Made by a program: the position numbers and the translations under genes. From assembly GCF_003333305.1 (NCBI RefSeq), contig NZ_QOLD01000054.1, forward strand, positions 1-64,000: DNA of 64,000 nucleotides, written 5' to 3'. The stretch comes from Candidatus Colwellia aromaticivorans (GTDB lineage Bacteria; Pseudomonadota; Gammaproteobacteria; Enterobacterales; Alteromonadaceae). Position 1 is the stretch's first letter. Each line of letters starts with the position of its first letter. Positions 29,791 to 38,335 of the stretch are shown here, one piece after another. The notes beneath the pieces are model-generated. The model was not told the DNA's origin. It saw only the letters and a program-made list of their open reading frames with translations, and searched no databases.

Positions 29791-31917
29791 ATGATGGCTG
29801 AGAAAGATAAGCTTTCCAAGGAAGTAGAAGAGAAAATACAAAGCCTAGCAAGTGAAGTTTATATTCAAATAGAAGAGAAGTTAACTCAGCTTATATGCAC
29901 AGTTACGCCAAAAGCACCGACTAAAAAAATCAACGTGGAGCAAGATCCTGCTTACCTTGCGTTGCAAAATAATTATCAAACCAGTCAAAATGAGTTGGCT
30001 GAAAAAAGTAAAAATCTCTGTGAACAAATCCATCAATTAGAACAAAATACAAGTGCGTTAAAAGAACAGCTAAACGATGAACGAAGTAAACAAGCGAATA
30101 GTGCCGCGGCATTAAAAGCACATGATGCGGATTCAGCGACAAAACTTGCTCAGTTATCGCAGGAGAATGTCGACATTAAACAACAGTTAGCGGATGAAAT
30201 AGATAAGCAAGAAGGTAATGAGTTAAATTATCAAGTTGAATTGACGCAAAACAATATTAACTTTACCGAAACTATTGAACGTTTAGAATATGAAAATACT
30301 CAGCTCAAATCTACATTAACGCAAGAGCAAGAAAAGTTATCTAGTGAGCATAAAAGTTTAAAATCAGCTCTTAGCGGACAACAAACCGATTTAAATCAAA
30401 CGATTAAAAATTTAGAACAAGCGCTTTCTACACAAAAAGATCAATTACTCCAAGAACAAACGCAAGCTAATGCGCATAATCAACAATCACAAAGCCAAAT
30501 AGCGTCTAATGAAAAAGCATTATTGAAGCAGCAACAAGAAATCGAGGCGCTGAATGAAAGTTTAGCGGTATTTGCAGAGCAAGAGCAAAGGTTAAAAGCA
30601 GAGCTTAGTGGGCAAACAACTAACGTAAATCAAACGATTAAAAATTTAGAACAAGCGCTTTCGGCAAAAAAAGATCAACTACACCAAGAGCAAACGCAAG
30701 CTAATGCACATAATCAACAATCACAAAGCCAAATAGCGTCTAATGAAAAAGAATTATTGGAGCAGCAACAAGAAATCGAGGCGCTGAATGAAAGTTTAGC
30801 GGTATTTGCAGAGCAAGAGCAACGTTTAAAAACTGAACTGAGTGAAAAAACGGAAAAGTCAGGTCAAACTATTGAAGTTTTAAAGCAGGAGCTTTCTGCA
30901 CAAAAAGAGCAATTGCATCAAGAACAAACGCAAGCTAATGCGCAAAATCAGCAATCACAAAGCCAAATAGCGTCTAATGAAAAAGAATTATTGGAGCAGC
31001 AACAAGAAATCGAGGCGTTAAATGAAAGATTAGTGGCATTTGCAGAACAAGAGCAAAGTTTAACTGAGCGTTTAAATACTGTAGAACAACTGCGTAATAA
31101 TAGTGATAACAAGTTAGAAAAAGCAGCAGCAAGTTGGAAAGAAACAGATGAGTTACAACTAAACAGTTTGGCTGAACAAAAGAGTCAAATTAAAGAGCTA
31201 ACAAAACAGTTAAATACTTCAGTAAGTGATTTAGAGCAAACGCAAGCAAAACACCAGCAGCAAACAGCCAGCCTAAAGCAAGAGTCAGAGAAAAAAGTAT
31301 CTCAACTTACCGAGCAATTTCAAAAATCTCAATTAGCTGAAGAAAACCAACAAAAAATAGTTGCTGACCAACAAGCACAGTTAGTCGCTCTTGATGAGAA
31401 AATTAAGCAGAAAATAAAAGAAGTTCAAGATTTTAAACAAGCGATCAAGCAACTAAATACGGAACAGTCACAAATAACGCAGCAGCAATTAGCAGATAAA
31501 CAAGCAAATGATAAACAGCAACAACAACAGCAGAAAGCGCAAGCAATATCACAACAACAAATTGATCAATTAGAAATAAAAAATCAAGAATTAACAAATA
31601 GTTTGATAACCGAGCAAGCGGATATCAAGTTGTACCAAAAAGAAGTGTCTACGTTAAAGTCTCAGGTGACGTTAGCTCAAGAAGGACATGAAAACATTCT
31701 TAACCGCTTCAATGCTACCCGTGACAAACAAGAAAAAGACAATGATCAAGTAAGGGAAACGATTAAATACTTACGTGATGAAAATAGCGAGATGATCACT
31801 CAAAATAATATCCAAAAAGAAGAGTCTGTTGAGAAGATTAGTGAATTAGAACATAAGCTAACAGAATATCGATTGAAATTTGAATATGCACAAAAGCAGT
31901 TAACTCAAAATAGTTAA
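29791..31917 (+). CDS. Long coiled-coil protein with internal 78-residue repeats
   Basis: A 708-residue protein that is almost wholly Gln/Glu/Lys/Ala/Leu-rich coiled coil from about residue 55 to the end, with no signal peptide or membrane segment. Three near-identical 78-residue units (each with QEQTQANA, QSQSQIASNEK and QQQEIEALNE) lie at roughly residues 195-430. The N-terminal 45 residues (EKIQSLASEVYIQIEEKLTQ) are different and may be the only specific domain. There is no ATPase head, so this is not an SMC protein. It starts 36 bases before a DUF416 gene and is probably co-transcribed with it. Function is unknown; a scaffold or spacer role would fit. Confidence 0.8.
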   Translation: MMAEKDKLSKEVEEKIQSLASEVYIQIEEKLTQLICTVTPKAPTKKINVEQDPAYLALQNNYQTSQNELAEKSKNLCEQIHQLEQNTSALKEQLNDERSKQANSAAALKAHDADSATKLAQLSQENVDIKQQLADEIDKQEGNELNYQVELTQNNINFTETIERLEYENTQLKSTLTQEQEKLSSEHKSLKSALSGQQTDLNQTIKNLEQALSTQKDQLLQEQTQANAHNQQSQSQIASNEKALLKQQQEIEALNESLAVFAEQEQRLKAELSGQTTNVNQTIKNLEQALSAKKDQLHQEQTQANAHNQQSQSQIASNEKELLEQQQEIEALNESLAVFAEQEQRLKTELSEKTEKSGQTIEVLKQELSAQKEQLHQEQTQANAQNQQSQSQIASNEKELLEQQQEIEALNERLVAFAEQEQSLTERLNTVEQLRNNSDNKLEKAAASWKETDELQLNSLAEQKSQIKELTKQLNTSVSDLEQTQAKHQQQTASLKQESEKKVSQLTEQFQKSQLAEENQQKIVADQQAQLVALDEKIKQKIKEVQDFKQAIKQLNTEQSQITQQQLADKQANDKQQQQQQKAQAISQQQIDQLEIKNQELTNSLITEQADIKLYQKEVSTLKSQVTLAQEGHENILNRFNATRDKQEKDNDQVRETIKYLRDENSEMITQNNIQKEESVEKISELEHKLTEYRLKFEYAQKQLTQNS
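30370..31080 (+). repeat. Three tandem 234-bp repeats inside the coiled-coil gene
   Basis: The sequence CAAGA(A/G)CAAACGCAAGCTAA recurs at 30451, 30685 and 30919, exactly 234 bases apart. Near-identical flanks (CAATCACAAAGCCAAATAGC) occur in each unit. The units keep the reading frame (78 codons). Unit 1 is led by a partial copy from about 30370. High DNA identity suggests recent duplication or ongoing homogenisation. Confidence 0.92.
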
Positions 31918-31952
31918 CTTAAAGTAGCTTGGGTATATACAGTTAGTTTACA

Positions 31953-32588
31953 ATGGCTCAATATTCATATTTCAATGAGAAAAAAAATTTGGCTATCCAC
32001 CTTCCTTTTGCAAAGTTAAGTCATTGGCAACAAGTTGCTTTTGCTAGTGCCTTATTAGAGCGGATGTTACCTAATTATCAAATGTTTAGTGAAAGCAGCC
32101 AATTTGGTAGTTATGGATTATTACGCAATCAGCTTGATTTAATATGGCAGTGGTTAGATAAAAACAACAAAATCAAAATTAATATTAACGTTCAGTTAAC
32201 TAAGTTAGAAGAACAAACCCCAGACCCAGAAGCCTTTGACTCTTTTGGTGTTTTTCCTGCGCTTGATGTGTGTATGGCTATGATGTCTTTATGGCAGCTA
32301 ATGCAGACTAATGGCACTGATAAAGATCATGAAGACATTAACAGTGTCAGCCGTTTATCGCTAAATAGTGTTAATTACTATGTTGAGTTATTACTTATTG
32401 ATGAGAGCGATGAAGATATTCAAGCTGCAAATATTGATGGGCACCCGTTAATCGTTTGGGAAAAAGAGACACAAAATGAGTTGTTTGATTTTTTAAAGAT
32501 TGCCTCAGAAACTAAACGCTCTTGTCAATTAGCAACAGAAATGGTGTTGTCAGAAGGATTGTCTAACCTTGGTATTGCAATAGAGTAA
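31953..32588 (+). CDS. DUF416 (YjaG-like) protein
   Basis: A 211-residue cytoplasmic helical protein. It resembles E. coli YjaG over its length: KLSHWQQVAFASALLERMLP with NYQMF, then QLTKLEEQTPDPEAFDSFGV and PALDVCMAM, ending LSNLGIAIE. The function of DUF416 is unknown. It follows the coiled-coil gene by 35 bases and converges on rsmD. Confidence 0.85.
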   Translation: MAQYSYFNEKKNLAIHLPFAKLSHWQQVAFASALLERMLPNYQMFSESSQFGSYGLLRNQLDLIWQWLDKNNKIKININVQLTKLEEQTPDPEAFDSFGVFPALDVCMAMMSLWQLMQTNGTDKDHEDINSVSRLSLNSVNYYVELLLIDESDEDIQAANIDGHPLIVWEKETQNELFDFLKIASETKRSCQLATEMVLSEGLSNLGIAIE

Positions 32589-32618
32589 TGCGCTGAATAT
32601 TATTTTCTACTCGTTACT

Positions 32619-33206
32619 TTAGTATGTATATTGAAATAAGCGATAAGCCACTTGCCCAGCCACTTTTTCTTTTAGTAACAGCCAGTTGTTAGGTAGCTGT
32701 TGGTTACTCTGAACCTCCATTTCAACATAAATTAATGCTTGGTTGGCTAACCAACCATCATTTAATAATTCAGCGGTTTGTGTAACCAAGTCTCCCCTAA
32801 AAGGAGGGTCAATGAATACTATATTATAGTGTTTTTTGGCCGATGATTTAAGAAAATCTAGCGAATTAGTGTTGGTTACAATGACATTATCGGCGTTAAG
32901 TAATTCTTTATTTTCTTGTAACTGCTTTGCTGCAGCCTTATTTAGCTCAATTAAGGTAATGTGCGCTGCGCCGCGAGATAATGCTTCAAAGCCTAAGCTG
33001 CCTGCACCAGCGAAGCAATCTAAACAATTTACATCATGTATATAGGGCATTAGCCAGTTAAATACCGTTTCTTTCACTCTGTCTGTGGTGGGTCTTAAAC
33101 CTTCAGCCATTAACACAGGTAATTTTCTTCCCCTATGTTTACCTGCAATAATGCGAATACTGCCTGTTGTTGCTTTTTTACTACGTTGTTTTTTACCTTG
33201 ATTCAT
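32619..33206 (-). CDS. rsmD: 16S rRNA (guanine-966-N2) methyltransferase RsmD
   Basis: A 195-residue SAM methyltransferase (E. coli 198). Visible are IRIIAGKHRGRKLPV, RPTTDRVKETVFNWL, the SAM loop CLDCFAGAGSLGFEALSRGA and the catalytic NPPF-like FIDPPFRGD. I place the start at the ATG at 33206, giving the usual N-terminus. The open frame runs 23 codons further to a TTG inside a neighbouring repeat element, which is unlikely to be used. It is divergent from ftsY, as in E. coli, but 380 bases apart because of that element. Confidence 0.94.
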   Translation of the reverse strand: MNQGKKQRSKKATTGSIRIIAGKHRGRKLPVLMAEGLRPTTDRVKETVFNWLMPYIHDVNCLDCFAGAGSLGFEALSRGAAHITLIELNKAAAKQLQENKELLNADNVIVTNTNSLDFLKSSAKKHYNIVFIDPPFRGDLVTQTAELLNDGWLANQALIYVEMEVQSNQQLPNNWLLLKEKVAGQVAYRLFQYTY

Positions 33207-33257
33207 ATCACTGACAGCTACGCTATTAAATGCTAATATAGCGGCGATTTTATCTAT

Positions 33258-33519
33258 ATACCCATGATACTTCAAGATGTGAGTTTCAGGACAACAGAGA
33301 AATTACTGATCAAGACGCTTCTTTTATTAATGGTTGTTCCCTTAATAATAGAGGCAACGATGAGCATGACTTTCTCTGTTGTCCCCGCAGGGCGAGTTTA
33401 AAAGGCGTATATGCCGCGTTATTGATTTTGACAATAGAATACTATTCTCTTCAATCAATGCCTTGCCTATAAGCCTTTTAATTCTCGCTGAATCCTGCAT
33501 CTTGAAGTGGCATGGGTAT
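33258..33519 (+). repeat. Complete ~262-bp inverted-repeat element (copy 1)
   Basis: The termini ATACCCATGATACTTCAAGA (33258) and its complement CTTGAAGTGGCATGGGTAT (to 33519) form about 22-bp inverted repeats with two mismatches. The body has no gene of its own. It shares extensive similarity with the reverse complement of 36678-36942. No target duplication is obvious. It separates rsmD from ftsY. Confidence 0.8.
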
Positions 33520-33584
33520 CTTTGGTCTCAATACCAATCAAATAACGTAATTTACCTATATCGAATAGCAAAAGGTCTAAAAAA

Positions 33585-34814
33585 GTGTCGAAGAAAAAAA
33601 AGGGTATGTTTTCCTGGTTAGGCTTTGATCAGGATGAGAAAGAGCAAGCAACACAAGAGAGTTCTCAAGCTGTTGAAGAAATTGCGGAAGAGGCGGGATT
33701 AAACGCTGATACTGAGCAGAGCGAAGCGATTGTTGATGAAGCAGTTGTCATTGCAGAGCCTATTACTTCTCATGAGATAGTACCAGAGCCTACTCTTATA
33801 GAGCAACCTAAAGAACAAGAAGCTCCTACAGTTGAAATAAATGAGCCGGAAGTACAGGTAGCACCGGAAGTCGACAAGCCAGAAAAGGCAGCTAAACTTG
33901 GCTTTTTTGCTCGCTTAAAGCAAGGTTTGGCTAAAACTCGGCAAAATTTAGGCGGTGGTTTATTTGATTTGTTTCGCGGAAAACAAATTGATGATGAGCT
34001 TTTTGAAGAGCTAGAAACACATTTATTACTGGCGGATGTTGGTGTTGAAACAACCACGAAAATTATTAACTCACTAACGCAAGGTGCTAGTCGTAAGCAG
34101 TTAAAAGATGCTGAAGCATTATATGAGTTATTAAAGGTTGAGCTGAAAAAAATTATTGAAGATGTTAATCAACCGTTAGAGATTCCTGAAAGTGACGGGC
34201 CTTTTGTTATGCTAATGGTGGGCGTCAATGGCGTCGGTAAAACCACCACTATTGGTAAACTAGCAAAGCAATTTCAAGCAGAAGGAAAATCAGTAATGCT
34301 AGCCGCTGGTGATACCTTTAGAGCTGCTGCGGTAGAGCAATTGCAAGTTTGGGGTGAACGTAACGATATTCCTGTCATAGCTCAACATACAGGTGCTGAT
34401 AGTGCCTCTGTGATTTTTGATGCGATAAGTGCCGCAAAAGCGCGCAAAATAGACATATTAATTGCCGATACCGCAGGGCGTTTACAAAATAAATCACATT
34501 TAATGGAAGAATTGAAGAAAGTTGTTCGAGTAATGAAGAAGCTTGACGTAGATGCCCCTCATGAGGTGATGCTAACCCTTGATGCTGGCACTGGTCAGAA
34601 CGCATTAAGCCAAACTAAATTATTTAATGAAGCTGTTGGTTTAACGGGCTTAACGTTAACTAAGCTTGATGGTACAGCTAAAGGTGGTGTTGTTTTTGCT
34701 GTTGCTGATAAACACAGTATTCCTATTCGTTACCTAGGCGTTGGTGAAGGCATTGATGATTTACGTCCATTTGATGTCGATGATTTTATTGGTGCTTTGT
34801 TTACCAAAGAGTAA
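33585..34814 (+). CDS. ftsY: Signal recognition particle receptor FtsY
   Basis: A 409-residue SRP GTPase. The acidic N-terminal A domain (residues 12-100) tethers it to the membrane. The N domain begins near KLGFFARLKQGLAKTRQNLG, and the G domain has the P-loop GVNGVGKTT at 213-221, DTAGR and TKLDGTAKGG. It docks ribosome-SRP complexes at the inner membrane. It starts with GTG, and the lysine-rich MSKKKKGMFSWLG start is typical. It heads ftsY-ftsE-ftsX-rpoH as in E. coli. Confidence 0.97.
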   Translation: MSKKKKGMFSWLGFDQDEKEQATQESSQAVEEIAEEAGLNADTEQSEAIVDEAVVIAEPITSHEIVPEPTLIEQPKEQEAPTVEINEPEVQVAPEVDKPEKAAKLGFFARLKQGLAKTRQNLGGGLFDLFRGKQIDDELFEELETHLLLADVGVETTTKIINSLTQGASRKQLKDAEALYELLKVELKKIIEDVNQPLEIPESDGPFVMLMVGVNGVGKTTTIGKLAKQFQAEGKSVMLAAGDTFRAAAVEQLQVWGERNDIPVIAQHTGADSASVIFDAISAAKARKIDILIADTAGRLQNKSHLMEELKKVVRVMKKLDVDAPHEVMLTLDAGTGQNALSQTKLFNEAVGLTGLTLTKLDGTAKGGVVFAVADKHSIPIRYLGVGEGIDDLRPFDVDDFIGALFTKE

Positions 34815-34852
34815 TAGACTTAAATAAATCATTACTAAATAAAATAATAATT

Positions 34853-35581
34853 ATGATCAGCTTTAAAGATGTTAATAAAACTTATCCCGGTGGTTTTCTC
34901 GCCCTAAAACAAGTGAATTTTACTCTTGATGCGGGTGAAATGGCATTTTTAACAGGTCACTCGGGTGCTGGTAAAAGTACCTTGCTGAAGCTTATATCCA
35001 TGATGGAAAAGCCAAGTTCAGGTAGTATTTTAGTGAACGGTACTGAGCTTGCTAAAATTAAATACAAACAAATTCCTTATGTACGCCGCGGTATAGGGAT
35101 GATATTTCAAAATCACAACTTGCTAAAGGATCGTACCGTATTTGATAACGTCGCTTTGCCGCTTATTATTGAAGGGGTTAGCCATAAAGAAATTAAAAAG
35201 CGTGTTGAGACGGCTTTAGATAAAGTGCATTTAAGCGCTAAGCTCAAATGTTTTCCGCATATGCTTTCTGGTGGTGAACAACAAAGAGTGGGGATTGCCC
35301 GGGCTATTGTTAACAAACCTCCTATCTTACTTGCAGATGAGCCAACCGGAAATCTAGATCCCAAGCTATCCTTAGATATTATTCGTTTGTTTGAAGAATT
35401 CAATGCCGCAGGCGTTACGGTATTAATTGCTACCCATGATTTAGGGTTAATTGCTCGCATGAGATATCGCACGCTCACATTGAAAGAAGGCACTATGATT
35501 AATGATGGCATCATTGAGGGGTTAAGTGCCGATGGTATAACTCCATCAGGTACCTCAACGCAAGGAGCAATGGGTGAGTAA
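34853..35581 (+). CDS. ftsE: Cell division ABC-type ATPase FtsE
   Basis: A 242-residue ATPase. Walker A GHSGAGKSTLLK (residues 35-46), signature LSGGEQQRVGIARA and Walker B ILLADEPTGNLDP are intact. With FtsX it activates septal peptidoglycan hydrolases through EnvC during division. The C-terminal tail after ATHDLGLIARM is about 20 residues longer than in E. coli (222). It overlaps ftsX by 8 bases, implying translational coupling. Confidence 0.97.
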   Translation: MISFKDVNKTYPGGFLALKQVNFTLDAGEMAFLTGHSGAGKSTLLKLISMMEKPSSGSILVNGTELAKIKYKQIPYVRRGIGMIFQNHNLLKDRTVFDNVALPLIIEGVSHKEIKKRVETALDKVHLSAKLKCFPHMLSGGEQQRVGIARAIVNKPPILLADEPTGNLDPKLSLDIIRLFEEFNAAGVTVLIATHDLGLIARMRYRTLTLKEGTMINDGIIEGLSADGITPSGTSTQGAMGE

Positions 35582-36548
35582 TTTTCATTCTAGTCAGTTA
35601 AGTCAGCGTGATAGCTTGTTGAGAAGGTTATTAACTTTACCCATTAGGCACCTTCAACAAGCAGTAGGTAGCTTAGGTGATTTATGGAGAACACCGTTTA
35701 CTTCCGTGATGACCGTCTTTGTTTTAGGTATTAGTTTAGCTTTACCTGCCACCCTTCACTTGTTTGTTAAAAATGCTCAGCAGGTAAGTGAGCAATGGGA
35801 CAGTGCTTCGCAAATAACTTTATTTTTGAAGTTATCAGTTAATGACAAAACTGCTCAGAACTTAGTAAAAAGGCTTAAGCTATACCCTGAAGTTAGTGAT
35901 GTGCATTATATTTCAGCAAAGCAAGCTCTAAAAGAGTTTAAAATACTCTCAGGTTTTGGTCAGTCTCTTGAATACTTAGCAAATAACCCTTTGCCTGCTA
36001 CTATATTAGTCACGCCAACAAAGCGCGCTAGTCAAGCGGATGCCGCGAATGAACTGTTAGCAAAATTAAAACAAGAGCGAGAAGTCGAACAAGGTAAGCT
36101 TGATTTGGAATGGCTTACACGTTTAGAGGCCATGGCTCAGTTAATAAAAAATATCGTTAGTGGTGTGGCTTTGTTATTGTGTGTATCGGTGATACTTATT
36201 GTTGGTAATACTATACGGCTTGCTATTTTAAGCCAGCAAGATGCAATTGCGATAATGAAATTAGTTGGCGCAACCGATAGTTTTATTCAACGACCATTTC
36301 TTTACAGCGGTATTTGGTATGGTATTTTTGGAGGTTTACTATCTTGGTTAGCGGTGAGTTTATTGGCACAGTATTTAACGGGTGCTATTAGCAAGCTAGC
36401 TGATTTATATCAAAGTGACTTTCAATTACAAGGGTTAGCATTTAGTGAAGCATTAATGCTTATTGCTTTTGCGGTACTACTTGGTTTAGTGGGTAGCTAC
36501 ATTTCGGTACGCAAACATATTAGAGTAATAGAGCCTAATGCAGACTAA
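35574..36548 (+). CDS. ftsX: Cell division membrane protein FtsX
   Basis: A 324-residue FtsX/MacB-type permease. The cytoplasmic N-terminus is followed by TM1 (SVMTVFVLGISLALPATLHL), a periplasmic domain (roughly residues 65-195) that recruits EnvC, and three more membrane segments. It starts with GTG within the end of ftsE. It forms the FtsEX complex at the septum. It is followed by a 470-base gap holding a repeat element before rpoH, so rpoH has its own promoter. Confidence 0.96.
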   Translation: MSNFHSSQLSQRDSLLRRLLTLPIRHLQQAVGSLGDLWRTPFTSVMTVFVLGISLALPATLHLFVKNAQQVSEQWDSASQITLFLKLSVNDKTAQNLVKRLKLYPEVSDVHYISAKQALKEFKILSGFGQSLEYLANNPLPATILVTPTKRASQADAANELLAKLKQEREVEQGKLDLEWLTRLEAMAQLIKNIVSGVALLLCVSVILIVGNTIRLAILSQQDAIAIMKLVGATDSFIQRPFLYSGIWYGIFGGLLSWLAVSLLAQYLTGAISKLADLYQSDFQLQGLAFSEALMLIAFAVLLGLVGSYISVRKHIRVIEPNAD

Positions 36549-36677
36549 ATTTCTCTCTTGTTCAAACATTATATAATACTGAATTAACAAATCTTAACAA
36601 ATTAAATGAAAGATGATCTTGTTTTGCCCTTTCTATTAAGCTAATGTTTGTCGGCACTTGGCGCTCCTGTGTGGTGT

Positions 36678-36942
36678 ATACCCATGTTACTTCAATATGT
36701 CGGATTCAGCTGGAGTTAGAAACGCCTTTAGGCAAGGCTTTGATTGAAGAGAATGGTTGTTCCATTGTCGAAATCAATAACGTAGCATAAAGCGTTTCTA
36801 AACCAGCCTTACAGGGGCCCCTGATCAAATCATGTTCTTCGTTGCATCTCTTTTTAAGGGAACGACCCTTAATAAAAAGATGCGCCTTGATCATGAATCG
36901 TTCAGCTGCCCTGAAACGCACATCTTGAAGTATCATGGGTAT
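36678..36942 (-). repeat. Complete ~265-bp inverted-repeat element (copy 2, inverted)
   Basis: The termini ATACCCATGTTACTTCAATA (36678) and its complementary CTTGAAGTATCATGGGTAT (to 36942) match those of the 33258 copy. Its reverse complement aligns with that copy throughout (shared TTCAATCA(A/T)(A/T)GCCTTGCCTA, CGTTATTGATTT and CCCTTAA). A 76-codon minus-strand frame inside it is incidental. It lies upstream of rpoH. Confidence 0.8.
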
Positions 36943-37020
36943 AAGTAGTTAAAACACCCATTTTATGTTAGAATAGCGAGCGAAAAACAAGTAAAAAGTT
37001 TAAGGAAAGAGGTTTTATAT

Positions 37021-37875
37021 ATGAGTAATACAATGCAACTTATTTTACCAAAAAGTGGTAGTATCGAAGCATACATGCAATCAGCGTATAGCATTCCGAT
37101 GCTAACGGCTGAAGAAGAGCATAGCCTTGCCACTAGCCTCTATAATGAGAATGACTTACAAGCTGCTCAACAGCTAATCATGTCGCATTTACGTTTTGTT
37201 ATTCATATTGCTAAAGGCTATTCCGGTTATGGGTTAGCACAATCTGACTTGGTGCAAGAAGGTAATGTGGGTTTAATGAAAGCCGTTAAACGTTTTAACC
37301 CTGAAGTGGGTGTACGTTTGGTATCGTTTGCAGTGCATTGGATCAAAGCAGAGATACATGAATATGTATTGAAAAACTGGCGTATTGTAAAAGTTGCTAC
37401 TACTAAAGCACAACGTAAATTGTTTTTTAATCTACGTAAGAATAAAAAACGCTTGGGTTGGTTTAGTAATGATGAAGTGAATAGCGTTGCCGAAACTTTA
37501 GGTGTTAGTACCAAAGATGTTTTGGAAATGGAAAATCGCATGAGTAGCCATGATCAAGCTTTTGAGCTTTCTTCTGATGATGACGATAATGCAAGTGCAA
37601 GTAATTTTTCACCGGCGCAGTACTTAGAAGATAAACAATCAGATTTAGCGATTGAAGTAGAAAGTGCTGACTGGGAAAGTCATGCGAATAATCGTTTATC
37701 TACAGCATTAGTTGCGCTAGATGATCGCAGCCAGGATATAATTAAAACTCGTTGGTTGAGCGAAGATAAAACAACGTTGCAAGAGCTAGCTAATAAATAT
37801 CAAATTTCTGCTGAGCGTGTTCGACAATTAGAAAAAAATGCTTTGAACAAGCTGAAAAATACTATGGTGCTATAA
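37021..37875 (+). CDS. rpoH: RNA polymerase heat-shock sigma factor RpoH (sigma-32)
   Basis: A 284-residue sigma-70-family factor, the E. coli length. Region 2 includes [18 protein letters not shown], then [20 protein letters not shown], and the RpoH box region [17 protein letters not shown] (about residues 126-142) is present. Region 4 ends with [18 protein letters not shown]. It directs heat-shock genes. The gap upstream contains TTAGAAT near 36968 as a possible -10. An AAAGAGGTTTT ribosome-binding site precedes the ATG, and a terminator follows the stop. Confidence 0.97.
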   Translation: MSNTMQLILPKSGSIEAYMQSAYSIPMLTAEEEHSLATSLYNENDLQAAQQLIMSHLRFVIHIAKGYSGYGLAQSDLVQEGNVGLMKAVKRFNPEVGVRLVSFAVHWIKAEIHEYVLKNWRIVKVATTKAQRKLFFNLRKNKKRLGWFSNDEVNSVAETLGVSTKDVLEMENRMSSHDQAFELSSDDDDNASASNFSPAQYLEDKQSDLAIEVESADWESHANNRLSTALVALDDRSQDIIKTRWLSEDKTTLQELANKYQISAERVRQLEKNALNKLKNTMVL

Positions 37876-37900
37876 CGTTAATTTAGTCTCGTATTATAAA

Positions 37901-37924
37901 AGCCGACTTAGGTCGGTTTTTTTG
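37901..37924 (+). terminator. rpoH terminator
   Basis: CCGAC (37903-37907), loop TTAG, GTCGG (37912-37916), then seven T. It lies about 25 bases after the rpoH stop. The stem is short but GC-rich, with a good T-run. Confidence 0.85.
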
Positions 37925-38120
37925 TGCCAACAATTTGAACTCTGAACAGATAATAGAGCCTTATAAAAACGTAAATGTTTTTTGCAATACTTCTGAATTC
38001 ATCCCCCGAAGATGTTGTTTTGATAATCTATTTTTATTTTAGCTAGCCTAAATATCAAACTTTGTTACACTAGCTGCTTAAAAAGAATACTAATAAAAAT
38101 GTAACTACTCACCTATCGTC

Positions 38121-38237
38121 ACTCCCGAGATGTTTTAATCGGGAGTCTAATGTTTAAAACAGGCAGATTCCGGCTTCAGCTTTGGTGTCCAGACCAAAGC
38201 TAGACCCTACGTCCTGTAGGCAAAGACACAACCGGAA
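38121..38237. repeat. Compound palindromic repeat (REP/BIME-like)
   Basis: Successive palindromes: ACTCCCGA...TCGGGAGT (38121-38146), an outer TTCCGG...CCGGAA pair (38168-38237) enclosing AGCTTTGGT...ACCAAAGCT (38178-38201) and CCTAC...GTAGG (38206-38220). It is more GC-rich than the surroundings and non-coding, and so probably a dispersed extragenic repeat that folds into a branched hairpin. It occupies the 460-base gap between rpoH and the GGDEF-EAL gene. Confidence 0.75.
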
Positions 38238-38335
38238 TGACTTGCACGCTGGGTATGGTGAATAATTATATAAAAATTATACTTAAATAATTTAGTGTTA
38301 ACTTTAAGTATAGCTGGAAGATATGGGACCCTTGA

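Noticed and set aside
30370-31080. The 234-bp repeats as a mobile or CRISPR structure
   Set aside because: They are in-frame coding repeats within one continuous open frame, with no spacers or terminal repeats.
29791-31917. SMC or RecN-type ATPase identity for the coiled-coil protein
   Set aside because: No Walker A, signature or Walker B motif is present at either end.
33207-33275. N-terminal extension of RsmD starting at a TTG
   Set aside because: The extra 23 codons run into the terminus of the repeat element and have no counterpart in known RsmD proteins.
36706-36936. A 76-codon minus-strand open frame
   Set aside because: It lies wholly inside the inverted-repeat element, and the other copy of that element does not keep it open.
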